A stretch of DNA of 27,323 nt from a virus, in IMG/VR virus record IMGVR_UViG_3300021963_000537, positions 1 to 27,323 of that record, one strand, 5' to 3'. The notes under the pieces were generated by a model. The model was not told the origin of the DNA and did not search any database. It saw nothing but the letters and a program-made list of their open reading frames with translations. Below are positions 11,641 to 19,568 of the stretch, in pieces. A program made the translations under genes and the position numbers. Position 1 is the first letter of the stretch. The number at the start of each line of letters is the position of its first letter.

Positions 11641-12207
11641 CTACTTTCTGTGAATCAGAATCATTGCAGGCGGGGTTGGGAACCCAGCCTCGCCCTTCGA
11701 GTCTCGGAGGGTCTTGACTTCAGCAGCCGTGGCAGAGCGTCCTGGCTTGCCTTCCTGCATCGTCGGACAAGCATAGACCCAGCCGTCGTTCTCCCAGACG
11801 AGCACGATGTAGTGGCCGTAGGTGGCAAGCGGCTGCTTCTTCCAATAGTCGCGCTGCCACTTGGAGCGCAGATGCTCAGGCACGACCTTCTGGCTGGCTT
11901 GGATGTTGAGAATCAGTGCAGCGCCGTTCTTGAGCTGATTGCTGACCTCGCTCCAGTCGTACGCGACGCGGGAATGCAAGCCGAGAATCTTGCCTGCCTT
12001 TGCCAACTGGACGGCGCTCGTACCCTCTGCGCCGGTCGGCGTGTCTACTCGACCAGCATCAGCACACGCCTTGTGTGCCTGCTTCGTGGTGGTCGGAAGT
12101 CCGAGGAAGGTCGCGCAGGTGGCGAGGCTTGCAGGTCCGCAGTCATCCATTGCCTTCACGCCGAGGCGCTCAGCGAGTCCGAGCTGCGAGCGGACGATGA
12201 GGCTCAT
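11641..12207 (-). CDS. C39-like cysteine peptidase, probable endolysin
   Basis: A 188-aa protein with a papain-like C39-type layout. The nucleophile is C23 in MDDCGPASLAT and the histidine is H132 in YGHYIVLV. The third residue (Asp or Asn, usually in a D-P turn after the next strand) is replaced by YACPT, so it is not obvious. No signal peptide is seen, as expected for an endolysin released by a holin. It sits between two small membrane proteins in the lysis cassette and overlaps the XhlA-like gene by 4 nt. It probably cuts peptidoglycan cross-bridges. A virion-associated peptidase is the alternative. Confidence 0.68.
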   Translation of the reverse strand: MSLIVRSQLGLAERLGVKAMDDCGPASLATCATFLGLPTTTKQAHKACADAGRVDTPTGAEGTSAVQLAKAGKILGLHSRVAYDWSEVSNQLKNGAALILNIQASQKVVPEHLRSKWQRDYWKKQPLATYGHYIVLVWENDGWVYACPTMQEGKPGRSATAAEVKTLRDSKGEAGFPTPPAMILIHRK

Positions 12208-12401
12208 CGCTGCCCTTGCAGCCAGGCGAGCAAGCCGCCGAGACCAGAGACTCCTAGTAGCGCGATGATGAACTTGGCAAGCCTGAAGGCGCCACGAGTC
12301 TCAGCCAACTCGAGTTTGATGACGTTGACATCCTTCTGAATCTCCTTGAGTTTCTCAAGGATTTCGTCTGCCTCGGCTTTGCTGATTGCTCGTGCTGGCA
12401 T
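12204..12401 (-). CDS. XhlA-like membrane protein
   Basis: A 65-aa protein. An amphipathic helix or coiled coil (SKAEADEILEKLKEIQKDVN, then LELAETRGAFR) precedes one membrane segment (LAKFIIALLGVSGLGGLLAWL) and a short basic end. This matches the haemolysin XhlA pattern, in which the protein helps the holin to open the membrane. The ATG overlaps the previous stop as TAATG, and the gene is coupled to the C39-like peptidase. Confidence 0.7.
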   Translation of the reverse strand: MPARAISKAEADEILEKLKEIQKDVNVIKLELAETRGAFRLAKFIIALLGVSGLGGLLAWLQGQR

Positions 12402-12673
12402 TAGATTTCAGGCTCCGGCTGCGGCTCAGGCAGAGGCTCTGGCTGAGGCTCTGGTGCTGGCTCTGGTTCTGGCTGGATTGGTGGCAAGAACCCTTGCTCG
12501 GAATCATACACGCCGCCAATCCATAGTGGAACACCGTCTGGAATTGGAACAATGACCACGGCCCCGAAAAGCACAAAGTAGTCATTCAGGATTTGCTGCT
12601 GCTGTTGCTCAGAGAGTTCACCAACAATGACCTGAACTACGACTGACTGCTCGCTTAAAAAGGCATAACGCAT
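12401..12673 (-). CDS. small Pro/Glu-tailed protein after the fibre gene
   Basis: A 90-aa protein. Residues 1-65 form a compact beta-type domain (YAFLSEQSVVVQVIVG, a QQQQQ run, IPDGVPLWIGGVYD). The last 22 residues are Pro-Glu repeats of the PEP/PQ type. Small proteins with a G-V-Y-D segment and a proline-rich end are common after tail-fibre genes, as virion-associated or fibre-assembly proteins; that is the best guess here. ATG follows AGGAGG. It sits between the glycine-rich fibre and the lysis genes. Confidence 0.55.
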   Translation of the reverse strand: MRYAFLSEQSVVVQVIVGELSEQQQQQILNDYFVLFGAVVIVPIPDGVPLWIGGVYDSEQGFLPPIQPEPEPAPEPQPEPLPEPQPEPEI

Positions 12674-12682
12674 CAGAACCTC

Positions 12683-14311
12683 CTATGCGACATAGACAAT
12701 GCAGACGAAGCATCCGCTTCCGCCATCGCCGCCAGCGCCGCTTCTCGTCGTACCACCAGTTTGCCCAGCGGAGGCCCCGCCGCCACCACCACCCGCACCA
12801 GAGTTGGCTCCAGCGGTTCCGCCAGAACCTGCAGTGATGTTCTGGCTGGTTGCCCTACCGCCAGCGCCACCACCACCACCACCGCCTGCCCCGCCGTTGC
12901 TGGCTGCGATTGCTGCGCCAGTGTATGAAGTAGAGACCATTCCACCCGCTCCGCCTCCTCCGCTAATCCCAGCAACGCCACCAGTCCCAGCCGTTCCGGT
13001 GTTGTTGTTCGCAGTTCCTCCATTGCTACCAGCTGCTGGATTCAATGCTCCGAAGAATGGAATGTTGCTAAAGCCAATGAGCGTTGAGTCTGTTCCATTT
13101 GTTGCAGTTGTAATAAGAGTTCCGTTACCGTTATAAACGGCAGAGTTTCCTCCGCTCTTACCGGGGAAACTATCCGTAGGGAATCCTCCAACTGCTGAGC
13201 CGCCGATGCCGCCAGTTCCGCCTCCACCTGTGTTCGAGCCTCCAGTCGATGAACTTCCAGCTACGCCACCAGAACCGCCGTAGGCAACTACGAGTGTGCC
13301 GAAACTTGAAGCGCCACCGTCAGACCCATTGACGCCGTTGCTGTTAGAGACGCTTGTTCCTCCAGAGCCACCAGCGCCAACGCCAATCGTGATACTTGCA
13401 GAGCCAGAAACATCAACTCCCTTTGCCCAGACATAAGCAGCGCCACCTCCACCGCCACCGCCTCTGGTCGTATAGGTTGCAGATGTTCCCTTGTATTGCG
13501 CCCCACTCGCTCCGCCTCCGCCTCCGCCCATTGCAAGCACATCAACCTTTGTGACACCAGCCGGAACAGTCCAAGTCCCGCTACTGGTAAATGTGTCAAC
13601 TCGTTGCTGCACCGCAGGCGCTGTGACTGTCGTCACTAGCAAAACGCTCTTGATAAGAACGCCGCAGGTAGCAGTCACTGCTGCTGTAGTCGAGAACAGG
13701 AACTCAAGGTCCACATAACGCGCTGATGCACTAACTGCAGTTCCGCTATATGTCGCTCCGTAGATTGCGCTCCAGGTTCCAGTATCAAATACGGTTCCAA
13801 TGAATGTCGTCCCAAGAGCCGTATCGTTTGACGAGTAATATGTTGCGGAGAGCTTCAGATTCCATTGAGTTGAGACCGCAGCTGTGCCAAACTTGCTCAA
13901 TACGGCATAGGCCTTCTGCTGAAGCCCAAGATTATCGTCGTTCAACAGATATGAGCGCGTTTTCAGGCTCAATGTTGAACTTGTTGCGGCAGTTCCAGGG
14001 TTGATTTTTACTGCCCACGTCTGAGTTGTGTCATCAAATACAGTCGTTGCGGTGATTTGGTCGTCGCTCAGATTTTCAATTGTCCAGTACGGCAAGTCAT
14101 TTGAGTTAGCAACAATCGGCAGTGATGGGTCTGGAGGGGTGAGATTGAAGTTCGCATTGGCAATGCCGTATAGAGCCTGAGTTAAGGGCGCGATTCCCAA
14201 TGGCGAAGCGTTATATGCCGTATCAGAACTAATAATAGAATTACCGAGGCCGTCAATAACACCGCCTCGATTGTCCGCCTGAAAGCCGCCGTCTGAGCCA
14301 ATCGTTGCCAT
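12683..14311 (-). CDS. glycine-rich tail fibre / receptor-binding protein
   Basis: A 542-aa protein in three parts. The N-terminal 60 residues probably attach to the tail tip. Residues about 61-230 are beta-rich and read like a jelly-roll or carbohydrate-binding module. From about 240, SSGTWTVPAGVTKVDVLA introduces a long low-complexity glycine region (about 261-532, many GGGGGG runs with single Ser, Ala, Asn and Thr), closing with GCFVCIVYVA. The entry motif is that of glycine-rich domains in phage fibres and adhesins, where glycine runs can pack as polyglycine-II helices and the loops contact the host. The ATG overlaps the hub gene stop as TAATG. Host recognition is inferred. Confidence 0.75.
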   Translation of the reverse strand: MATIGSDGGFQADNRGGVIDGLGNSIISSDTAYNASPLGIAPLTQALYGIANANFNLTPPDPSLPIVANSNDLPYWTIENLSDDQITATTVFDDTTQTWAVKINPGTAATSSTLSLKTRSYLLNDDNLGLQQKAYAVLSKFGTAAVSTQWNLKLSATYYSSNDTALGTTFIGTVFDTGTWSAIYGATYSGTAVSASARYVDLEFLFSTTAAVTATCGVLIKSVLLVTTVTAPAVQQRVDTFTSSGTWTVPAGVTKVDVLAMGGGGGGASGAQYKGTSATYTTRGGGGGGGAAYVWAKGVDVSGSASITIGVGAGGSGGTSVSNSNGVNGSDGGASSFGTLVVAYGGSGGVAGSSSTGGSNTGGGGTGGIGGSAVGGFPTDSFPGKSGGNSAVYNGNGTLITTATNGTDSTLIGFSNIPFFGALNPAAGSNGGTANNNTGTAGTGGVAGISGGGGAGGMVSTSYTGAAIAASNGGAGGGGGGGAGGRATSQNITAGSGGTAGANSGAGGGGGGASAGQTGGTTRSGAGGDGGSGCFVCIVYVA

Positions 14312-16383
14312 TATTTTTTCCTCTTCACAATGTCAACAAGGCTCGTTGGATTCCGCCTGTTTGCGGTAATCGTAATCTCTTGAAGATATGAGCCTGGACT
14401 GAGGCGCCATTCTACTTGCTCAACCCTGAAGTTTCCGCTCAGATTGAGCGCAGCGCATGACACGTTAACCCATTGACCAGGTGCCCATCTCGGCTGAAGT
14501 GAGAATGATGAGCCTGGGGTCTCATAATATCCAGCAGAGAAGCCGTATTGGTTATGAGCTGCTTTCCCAGCACCACGAAGCGTAAATGTAATTGTTTGCA
14601 ACTGCACGCTCTGCTCGAGGAAATATGCCTTTGCTGCCCTCTGGATGGCGCCGGTTGCGTCACGAGTTGATGTTGGGTAATCAACAACGCCATCTAGGAT
14701 TGGGGCTCCTCGTCGCTCTGTATACCCAGCATCAAGATAGGTTGCAACCTTTGATGCGCCGATTCCAGAGTCAGCACTAATATTGAATAGCGCGCTCTTA
14801 GTCGTATTGTGGTCGTATGCGACCTCAAGTCTGTATGGATAGATTGTTGCAGCAGCGCTAGTTGTATCTGGATTTGCTGTACCGCTGGTAATTATCTTGT
14901 ATGGCGCATCAGGTTTGCTTGGAGCGCTGTCTGGGTTTACTTTTTTGTAATACAGTTTTCGGTCAAGCCCAATCCAGTATCTCCTGACTGCACCATCTTG
15001 ACCCGCGTAGCACTCAACGAGACCGTCTAGGATTGACCGAAGAGAGCCAGAAGGAATCGTGACGCCAATATTGTTTGCACTAGTGCTTCCAGCGCCGCTA
15101 ATTTCAGATGCAGTTGACGTATCGAACATTCTCTGGAGCACTGGGTCATCACCCTTATATTGGTGAACAGTGCGTAGAGCTGCGGTTGCTGCAGCATCCT
15201 CTGATACCCCTCCAGCCACAGTAAAGTTTTGCTGTGCTGCTGTTCCGCCAGTTGGTATTGCCCTTGCAACGCCCTTGACTGTTCCCTTCGTCACAACAGT
15301 CTGAGCATTGACCAAGACGCTTGCCATCGTAATTTCGATGACAGTTGACGAGCGAACAGTCATAGAGGAGCCAGAGAAAGACCCATAAAGCAGCGACGTG
15401 AAGTTTGGAGTTGAGCCAGTAAAGCCGCTCAGAATAACTGGGTCTCCCGACGACAAGTTATGCGCTGATGAGAATGTCAATACAACAATCTGCTTGCTAT
15501 TAGTCTTTAGGGCCGCGGTGGACGGTGTTAGTGCGTTATTTCCCGTTCCTGCAGTGCCGGCACTTGTGTAGGTAAACGTGTTAGTTGATGGAACCGTTGC
15601 AATAGTGAACGTTCCATTCATATTTCCACCGCCGCCAATTATTCCTTTTATTTGTACCTGCTGACCAACTCCATATCCATGAGCCGTTGACGTTGTTACC
15701 GTGACCGTTGAGCCAGAACGAACAGCACCTCCAGTTCTAATTCCGACCTCAGCAATTGGCTTTCCGATAACAACAATCTTGTCTAGCAGTGCATTTACGT
15801 CGTTGACAGAAACGTCAAGGATGCTTCCTAGTCCAGAATCAGTTAATCGTGCATTGACACTTGCGAGGAAACCAATGAAATACAAGTCTGTGTCAGCAGG
15901 AAGGCTCCCAGTGGATTTGAGATACAAGCGAACGCGTGCCTGGTCTGGCAAGCCTTGCCACCACGGACCTGCTGCTGGAGTTTGGTCTTGAGCAACGGTA
16001 AATCCAAACGTGCTTGAATTGCCATCTCCAGACGAGCTCATGGTGATGCTCTCGAGCGGAACATATGCGGCGTTAGGCTTATCTGCACTCGCGATATCTA
16101 TTACAGGGGAAAAAAGGTCCCTTGAGACAACCGCCGAGCCAGATGTGGCTGTCCCCGCAGTTCCTGTTCCGGCAACAGTGAAGGTTGTGCCGCTCGTGAC
16201 GGTTAATGAATAGACCCCATTCATTGAGGTTCCAGCAGAACCAGTGAATCCTTCAAGTTGAACGTATGTGCCAGTCACGAGACCATGTGCTGCGCTGGTT
16301 GTCACAGTAATCGTTGAGCCAGAGCGCACTGCTTTATCTACTGCAGGTGCGTCAATCCACAGTTGAAATGGAGCGGTTGCCAT
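14311..16383 (-). CDS. tail hub/tip protein with FCCH-like repeats
   Basis: A 690-aa minor tail protein. Three copies of a small beta-module are visible at residues about 18-88, 220-286 and 297-371. The first two share AVRSGSTITVTTSAAHG (or a close variant) followed by MNG and TFT; the third is more diverged (LTFSSAHNLSSGDPVILSG). They resemble the FCCH-like domain of E1 enzymes. Between repeats 1 and 2 lies a Dit/hub-like segment (ARVRLYLKS, DLYFIGFL, LDVSVND), and the C-terminal 300 residues look like a baseplate hub (YRLEVAYDHN, FRVEQVEWRLSPGSYLQEI). No separate Dit gene is present, so this protein may do both jobs. It starts directly after the tape measure stop. Confidence 0.7.
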   Translation of the reverse strand: MATAPFQLWIDAPAVDKAVRSGSTITVTTSAAHGLVTGTYVQLEGFTGSAGTSMNGVYSLTVTSGTTFTVAGTGTAGTATSGSAVVSRDLFSPVIDIASADKPNAAYVPLESITMSSSGDGNSSTFGFTVAQDQTPAAGPWWQGLPDQARVRLYLKSTGSLPADTDLYFIGFLASVNARLTDSGLGSILDVSVNDVNALLDKIVVIGKPIAEVGIRTGGAVRSGSTVTVTTSTAHGYGVGQQVQIKGIIGGGGNMNGTFTIATVPSTNTFTYTSAGTAGTGNNALTPSTAALKTNSKQIVVLTFSSAHNLSSGDPVILSGFTGSTPNFTSLLYGSFSGSSMTVRSSTVIEITMASVLVNAQTVVTKGTVKGVARAIPTGGTAAQQNFTVAGGVSEDAAATAALRTVHQYKGDDPVLQRMFDTSTASEISGAGSTSANNIGVTIPSGSLRSILDGLVECYAGQDGAVRRYWIGLDRKLYYKKVNPDSAPSKPDAPYKIITSGTANPDTTSAAATIYPYRLEVAYDHNTTKSALFNISADSGIGASKVATYLDAGYTERRGAPILDGVVDYPTSTRDATGAIQRAAKAYFLEQSVQLQTITFTLRGAGKAAHNQYGFSAGYYETPGSSFSLQPRWAPGQWVNVSCAALNLSGNFRVEQVEWRLSPGSYLQEITITANRRNPTSLVDIVKRKK

Positions 16384-17550
16384 TTAACGACCGCCTGTTC
16401 TAGTTCCTGTTGACGATGAGACGCCCTGTCCGTAGCGGTAGGACAACTGGCTCTGAGCCTGCGTTCCAATGGTCAGGCTCACTGGAGCCATGCCAAAAGA
16501 ACTCTGGAAGCCAGGTGTGGTGGTGCGTCCTGGACCAGCCATTGGCGTTGCTCCATATGAGGTGACGTATCCTGGACCGCCCTTTGGAAGATTCTTGCCA
16601 AAGTCTCCAATGCTCTGAATGATTTTGAGCCCTGCGACAATCGCGTCCACAACCACCTTGATTGCCTGAAGTGCCAACTTCAGCGGGGTGAGCGCAAGCG
16701 TCAGAAGGTTGATTGAGCCTTCGCCGCTATCAAAGATTGCAAACAACTCACCGACTGAATCAACGAGCGGTCGGATGTAATTGTCAACGAGGTCGCTCAC
16801 GATTGGACCGAGGTCAGCCATCAACTGCTCAAAGGCTGGCAGCGCGGTTTCAGTGATGAACACCAGCGCCTCGTTGACCATCGGCAGCAACTTCGCGCCG
16901 AATGACTCGATTGCTTCGTTGAAGCGAATCTGGGCTGCAGCGAACTTGCCGCTCGTGCTGTTGGCGACCTCCTCGGCTACGCCGAGATACTTCTCATCAG
17001 CGGCACGCAGAATGTCCTTGAGTTTTGCGCCCTTCTCGACTTCAATGCCGAGTGCAGCGAGTCCGCGCGTGCTGCCCTGGGCGCCACGTCCAAGCGCCAT
17101 CATGACGCTGCTCAAGTCCTTGCCGGTTGCCGCTGCAATGTTGGCTGCGACCGCATTGGCACGCAGCAAGTTCTCCTGATTCTTGAAGAAACGGCTGCCA
17201 ATTTCTAGCCCGGAGCGCACCTCATCGTCGGTGAATCCGAGGCGAGCCATCGCCTTGATTTGCTCGTCAATCTTCGGAGTAAGTTGGTCCATCTCATAGC
17301 CACGCGCCTTGAGCGCGGCATTGAGCCGAATCGTGGCCTTCTCGTCCTCCGCTGCCGCCTTGATTGCATCAAAGGCAAAGGCTGCTAGTGCTGCACCAGC
17401 TGCAAGCGCAGCTGCGCCAATGGCCTTGAACGCGGTGCCAGCGACGCTCTTGAGTTTGCCCATCGCGCCGCCGACCTTGCCGAGCGGTCCAGTTGCGGCG
17501 TCCTTAGCCTTGATGACGAAGTTAGCGGAGCGGTCAGAGCCAAAAGCCAT
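16384..17550 (-). CDS. tape measure protein
   Basis: A 388-aa protein, short for the family. The N-terminus (residues 15-65) is alanine/glycine-rich and hydrophobic (AFKAIGAAALAAGAALAAFA). A helical region follows with NAALKARGYEMDQLTPKID and GRGAQGSTRGLAALGIE, the usual tape-measure hallmark (GLAALGI), then further helices and membrane-type segments near 265-320. The C-terminus is Gly/Ser/Thr-rich. Tape measure length sets tail length; at about 0.15 nm per residue this would be near 60 nm. The ATG overlaps the gp10-like stop as TGATG. Confidence 0.85.
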   Translation of the reverse strand: MAFGSDRSANFVIKAKDAATGPLGKVGGAMGKLKSVAGTAFKAIGAAALAAGAALAAFAFDAIKAAAEDEKATIRLNAALKARGYEMDQLTPKIDEQIKAMARLGFTDDEVRSGLEIGSRFFKNQENLLRANAVAANIAAATGKDLSSVMMALGRGAQGSTRGLAALGIEVEKGAKLKDILRAADEKYLGVAEEVANSTSGKFAAAQIRFNEAIESFGAKLLPMVNEALVFITETALPAFEQLMADLGPIVSDLVDNYIRPLVDSVGELFAIFDSGEGSINLLTLALTPLKLALQAIKVVVDAIVAGLKIIQSIGDFGKNLPKGGPGYVTSYGATPMAGPGRTTTPGFQSSFGMAPVSLTIGTQAQSQLSYRYGQGVSSSTGTRTGGR

Positions 17551-18062
17551 CAGCGTTGATTCCCTCTCCTGAACTTCAGGATGGTGGCGCGGAAGGCGCC
17601 GTCATTGAGGAACTTCTCCGTAGTCGCAGAGAAGGCTTCCATTGCTCGCTCGATTGTACCTGGGCGCTTGACCGTATCCGTCACGAATGGGCGCGCAGCG
17701 ACTGGACGAACAGGAACCGAGCCTGAGTTAGTTCGGCGCACGGCTCCACGACCAGCCACAACAAACCAGCCGTAGAAGACGCCAGAGCGTCCACCTTTGA
17801 TTCCGACCACTGCGCCTGGCTTGTTGAATCGCACGCCACGCGCCTTGACGTTCTTCTGCAACTTGCCTGGGTTCTCGGTCGTATCGCCGCGAGGCGCAGC
17901 CTGCTTCATCGGCTTGAGCATCGTGCGCGCTGCGTTCAGCGCAGCGAAGGACTGCATGCGCTTGAAGCCGCTTGGATTGCTGGCTTGGTAGAACCCGATG
18001 CGGAGGTCATCAAAGTTCTTGTCGGTCTTGATTTGAAGGACGAGCGAATCGTTAGCGGCCAT
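17550..18062 (-). CDS. HK97 gp10-like tail-completion protein
   Basis: A 170-aa protein matching the HK97 gp10-like pattern: helix RTMLKPMKQAAPRGDT, then GKLQKNVKARGV, FYGWFVVAGR and the C-terminal RPVAARPFVTDTV with a following helix. Such proteins sit at the head-tail junction or tail end. In most genomes this gene lies before the tail tube gene; here it is between the chaperone frames and the tape measure. The start ATG lies 11 nt inside the downstream chaperone frame. Confidence 0.7.
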   Translation of the reverse strand: MAANDSLVLQIKTDKNFDDLRIGFYQASNPSGFKRMQSFAALNAARTMLKPMKQAAPRGDTTENPGKLQKNVKARGVRFNKPGAVVGIKGGRSGVFYGWFVVAGRGAVRRTNSGSVPVRPVAARPFVTDTVKRPGTIERAMEAFSATTEKFLNDGAFRATILKFRRGNQR

Positions 18063-18527
18063 GATTCTCCTTCGGCTGAAGGTCTCCCATCAGGGTCAGT
18101 GTACGGATGAAGTCTTCTGCATCCCACTCCAAAACCTCATGCGGTGGGATGTGGAACTCCTTGCCGATGAGATGCGCTGCGATGAGCGGGTGCGGCACCA
18201 GTGAACGACCCGCCGCCAGCCGCTGGGCGTCGAGTCTTATCGAGGGGGGAGTGCTGCTACTGCATCGCTCCACTTCGTGATTGCGTCAGAGAGCGCGTCC
18301 ATCGGTGCATCTAGCACCTGCTTCGCCGGCTCGCCGTTCTCGTCAAGGAAGTTGTGCTTTACGACAAGTCGCTCAAGTGCGTTGAGTGCTCGCTCTACGC
18401 TGCCGCTTTGCAGCTCGATGAAGATGCGAGCAGGAACGCCCTCTGCCTTCATGGTCGCAATCCAGCCGTCAAACGGCGCGGACAGCGCGATGTCTACGGT
18501 GCGGAACTGTGGCTTGCTCTGGCTCAT
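18052..18527 (-). CDS. tail assembly chaperone, -1 frameshift fusion (G-T type)
   Basis: Ribosomes that slip back by one base at CCCCCCT (18249-18243) near the end of the short chaperone frame would continue into the open frame that ends at 18052. The product would be 158 aa: 95 residues of the short protein plus 63 of the second frame (begins SIRLDAQRL, ends QPKENHGR). In lambda-like phages both the short (G) and fused (GT) forms are needed for tail assembly on the tape measure. The second frame lacks a convincing start of its own (only a GTG at 18273 without a clear ribosome site). Confidence 0.7.
18237..18527 (-). CDS. tail assembly chaperone, short form (G type)
   Basis: A 96-aa protein directly after the tail tube gene and before the tape measure. 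This is the fixed place of tail assembly chaperones. The N-terminus is beta-type and polar, then APFDGWIATMKAEGVPARIF and a helix (GSVERALNALERLVVKH) follow. Lambda gpG-like proteins are of similar size. The ATG follows AGAAGGAGGAGGCTAG. It ends two codons after the slippery heptamer, so most ribosomes would make this form. Confidence 0.75.
   Translation of the reverse strand: MSQSKPQFRTVDIALSAPFDGWIATMKAEGVPARIFIELQSGSVERALNALERLVVKHNFLDENGEPAKQVLDAPMDALSDAITKWSDAVAALPPR
18243..18249 (-). promoter_or_regulatory. -1 slippery heptamer CCCCCCT
   Basis: The zero frame reads CTC CCC CCT CGA TAA, so C-CCC-CCT fits the X-XXY-YYZ rule for -1 slippage. The stop codon lies two codons downstream. The next 45 nt are GC-rich and could fold, but I did not model a specific structure. 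Confidence 0.68.
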
Positions 18528-18560
18528 CTAGCCTCCTCCTTCTCTGCTACTAGGTTGAAC

Positions 18561-19568
18561 TTACGGCAGCGCCGCCAAGTCGCTATTCACGAGAATGCGA
18601 AGGCTCTTTGCGCTCACCGTGTCGTAGACCAGCGTGCCGGTGACGGCCATCGTGGTCAGTCCGTCTTCAGCTCCAGCCATCTCCTGCACTTCGGTCGGCA
18701 CAATCATCGCCATGATGTGTGCGCTGTAGGTGCCGTTGCTCCACGACAGGCGCACGCCCTTCGGCGTCGCTGCGCGGTAGGCGTCGTACCAGGTGCTGAC
18801 TGCCGAAGCGGTCGAGGAGACCGTCATCGTCAGCGTGCCGCTGAATGGGTTGCTTTCGCTGTGCGTGCTGAAGGTCGTCGTGCCTGCGAGGTACGACTGG
18901 CGCGTGATGCCTGCGTTGAAGTCAAGGCTGAAGTCGAGCAGGTACTCGTATGCCGTTCCGTCAGCCGTGCCTGGGAAGGATGAGCCGTGCTGGAAGGCGT
19001 TCCAGAGGCGTCCCGCCATGAACGGTGAAGTCGGCGTTCCTTCTGCAAGCGTCGCGCTGTTCTTCGCAATGTTCTGCGCGAAGAGGTTGGCGCTCAAGTT
19101 CGTGAGTCCGCTGCGGTCTGCTGCAATCGTGATTGACTCAGCGAGGCAATAGTTCGCAACGTACTGCTGCTGCCCATCGGTTGCGACGAGCGAGTAGGAC
19201 GTTGGGTTGTTTGCTGCCGTCATCGAGTAGTCGTAGTCCCACTCGTATGGCGCAGCCGTACCCGCTGGTGCATCCGTTCGGGTCATTGAGAGCCAGATTG
19301 GAAGTTCCCCCACGCTCACCGCAGGAACGGTGGCGCTCAGGGTTGGCTCAATGGAGACGATGGTGCCGGTGCTGCCGATGAGCGGGTTGCGGAGTGCAAC
19401 GGAGCGCTCGGCGCCGAGTTCAATCGTGACGCCATCGGAGATGACGCCAGTTGGCGTGACGAGCAGCTTGCGGCCGCCAGAGGTAAGCGTTGGAATCGTT
19501 CCAGGCGTCGCTTCCTTGAAGGCGACGAGTTTGCTGAACAGGACGTTGCCTGCGGATGCGGCTGGCAT
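18561..19568 (-). CDS. major tail tube protein
   Basis: A 335-aa beta-rich protein. The N-terminus (GNVLFSKLVAFKEATPGT) and the repeated pattern of strands fit long-tail siphovirus tail tube proteins, as does the C-terminal LTTMAVTGTLVYDTVS. Its location between the head-tail connector genes and the chaperones is the standard place. Residues about 230-270 (FSGTLTMTVSSTASAVSTWY) suggest a second domain, larger than the core tube fold. The ATG overlaps the previous stop as TAATG. It would polymerise as rings around the tape measure. Confidence 0.8.
   Translation of the reverse strand: MPAASAGNVLFSKLVAFKEATPGTIPTLTSGGRKLLVTPTGVISDGVTIELGAERSVALRNPLIGSTGTIVSIEPTLSATVPAVSVGELPIWLSMTRTDAPAGTAAPYEWDYDYSMTAANNPTSYSLVATDGQQQYVANYCLAESITIAADRSGLTNLSANLFAQNIAKNSATLAEGTPTSPFMAGRLWNAFQHGSSFPGTADGTAYEYLLDFSLDFNAGITRQSYLAGTTTFSTHSESNPFSGTLTMTVSSTASAVSTWYDAYRAATPKGVRLSWSNGTYSAHIMAMIVPTEVQEMAGAEDGLTTMAVTGTLVYDTVSAKSLRILVNSDLAALP

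Noticed and set aside
11572-12339. A 255-codon plus-strand open frame across the lysis cassette
   Set aside because: The C39-like peptidase and the XhlA-like protein on the other strand explain this DNA; the antisense product is arginine/alanine-rich without motifs.
12673-13023. Extra open frames opposite or shifted within the glycine-rich fibre gene
   Set aside because: Glycine codon runs (GGN) keep other frames open as Val/Arg/Ala/Pro-rich sequence; these are compositional shadows.
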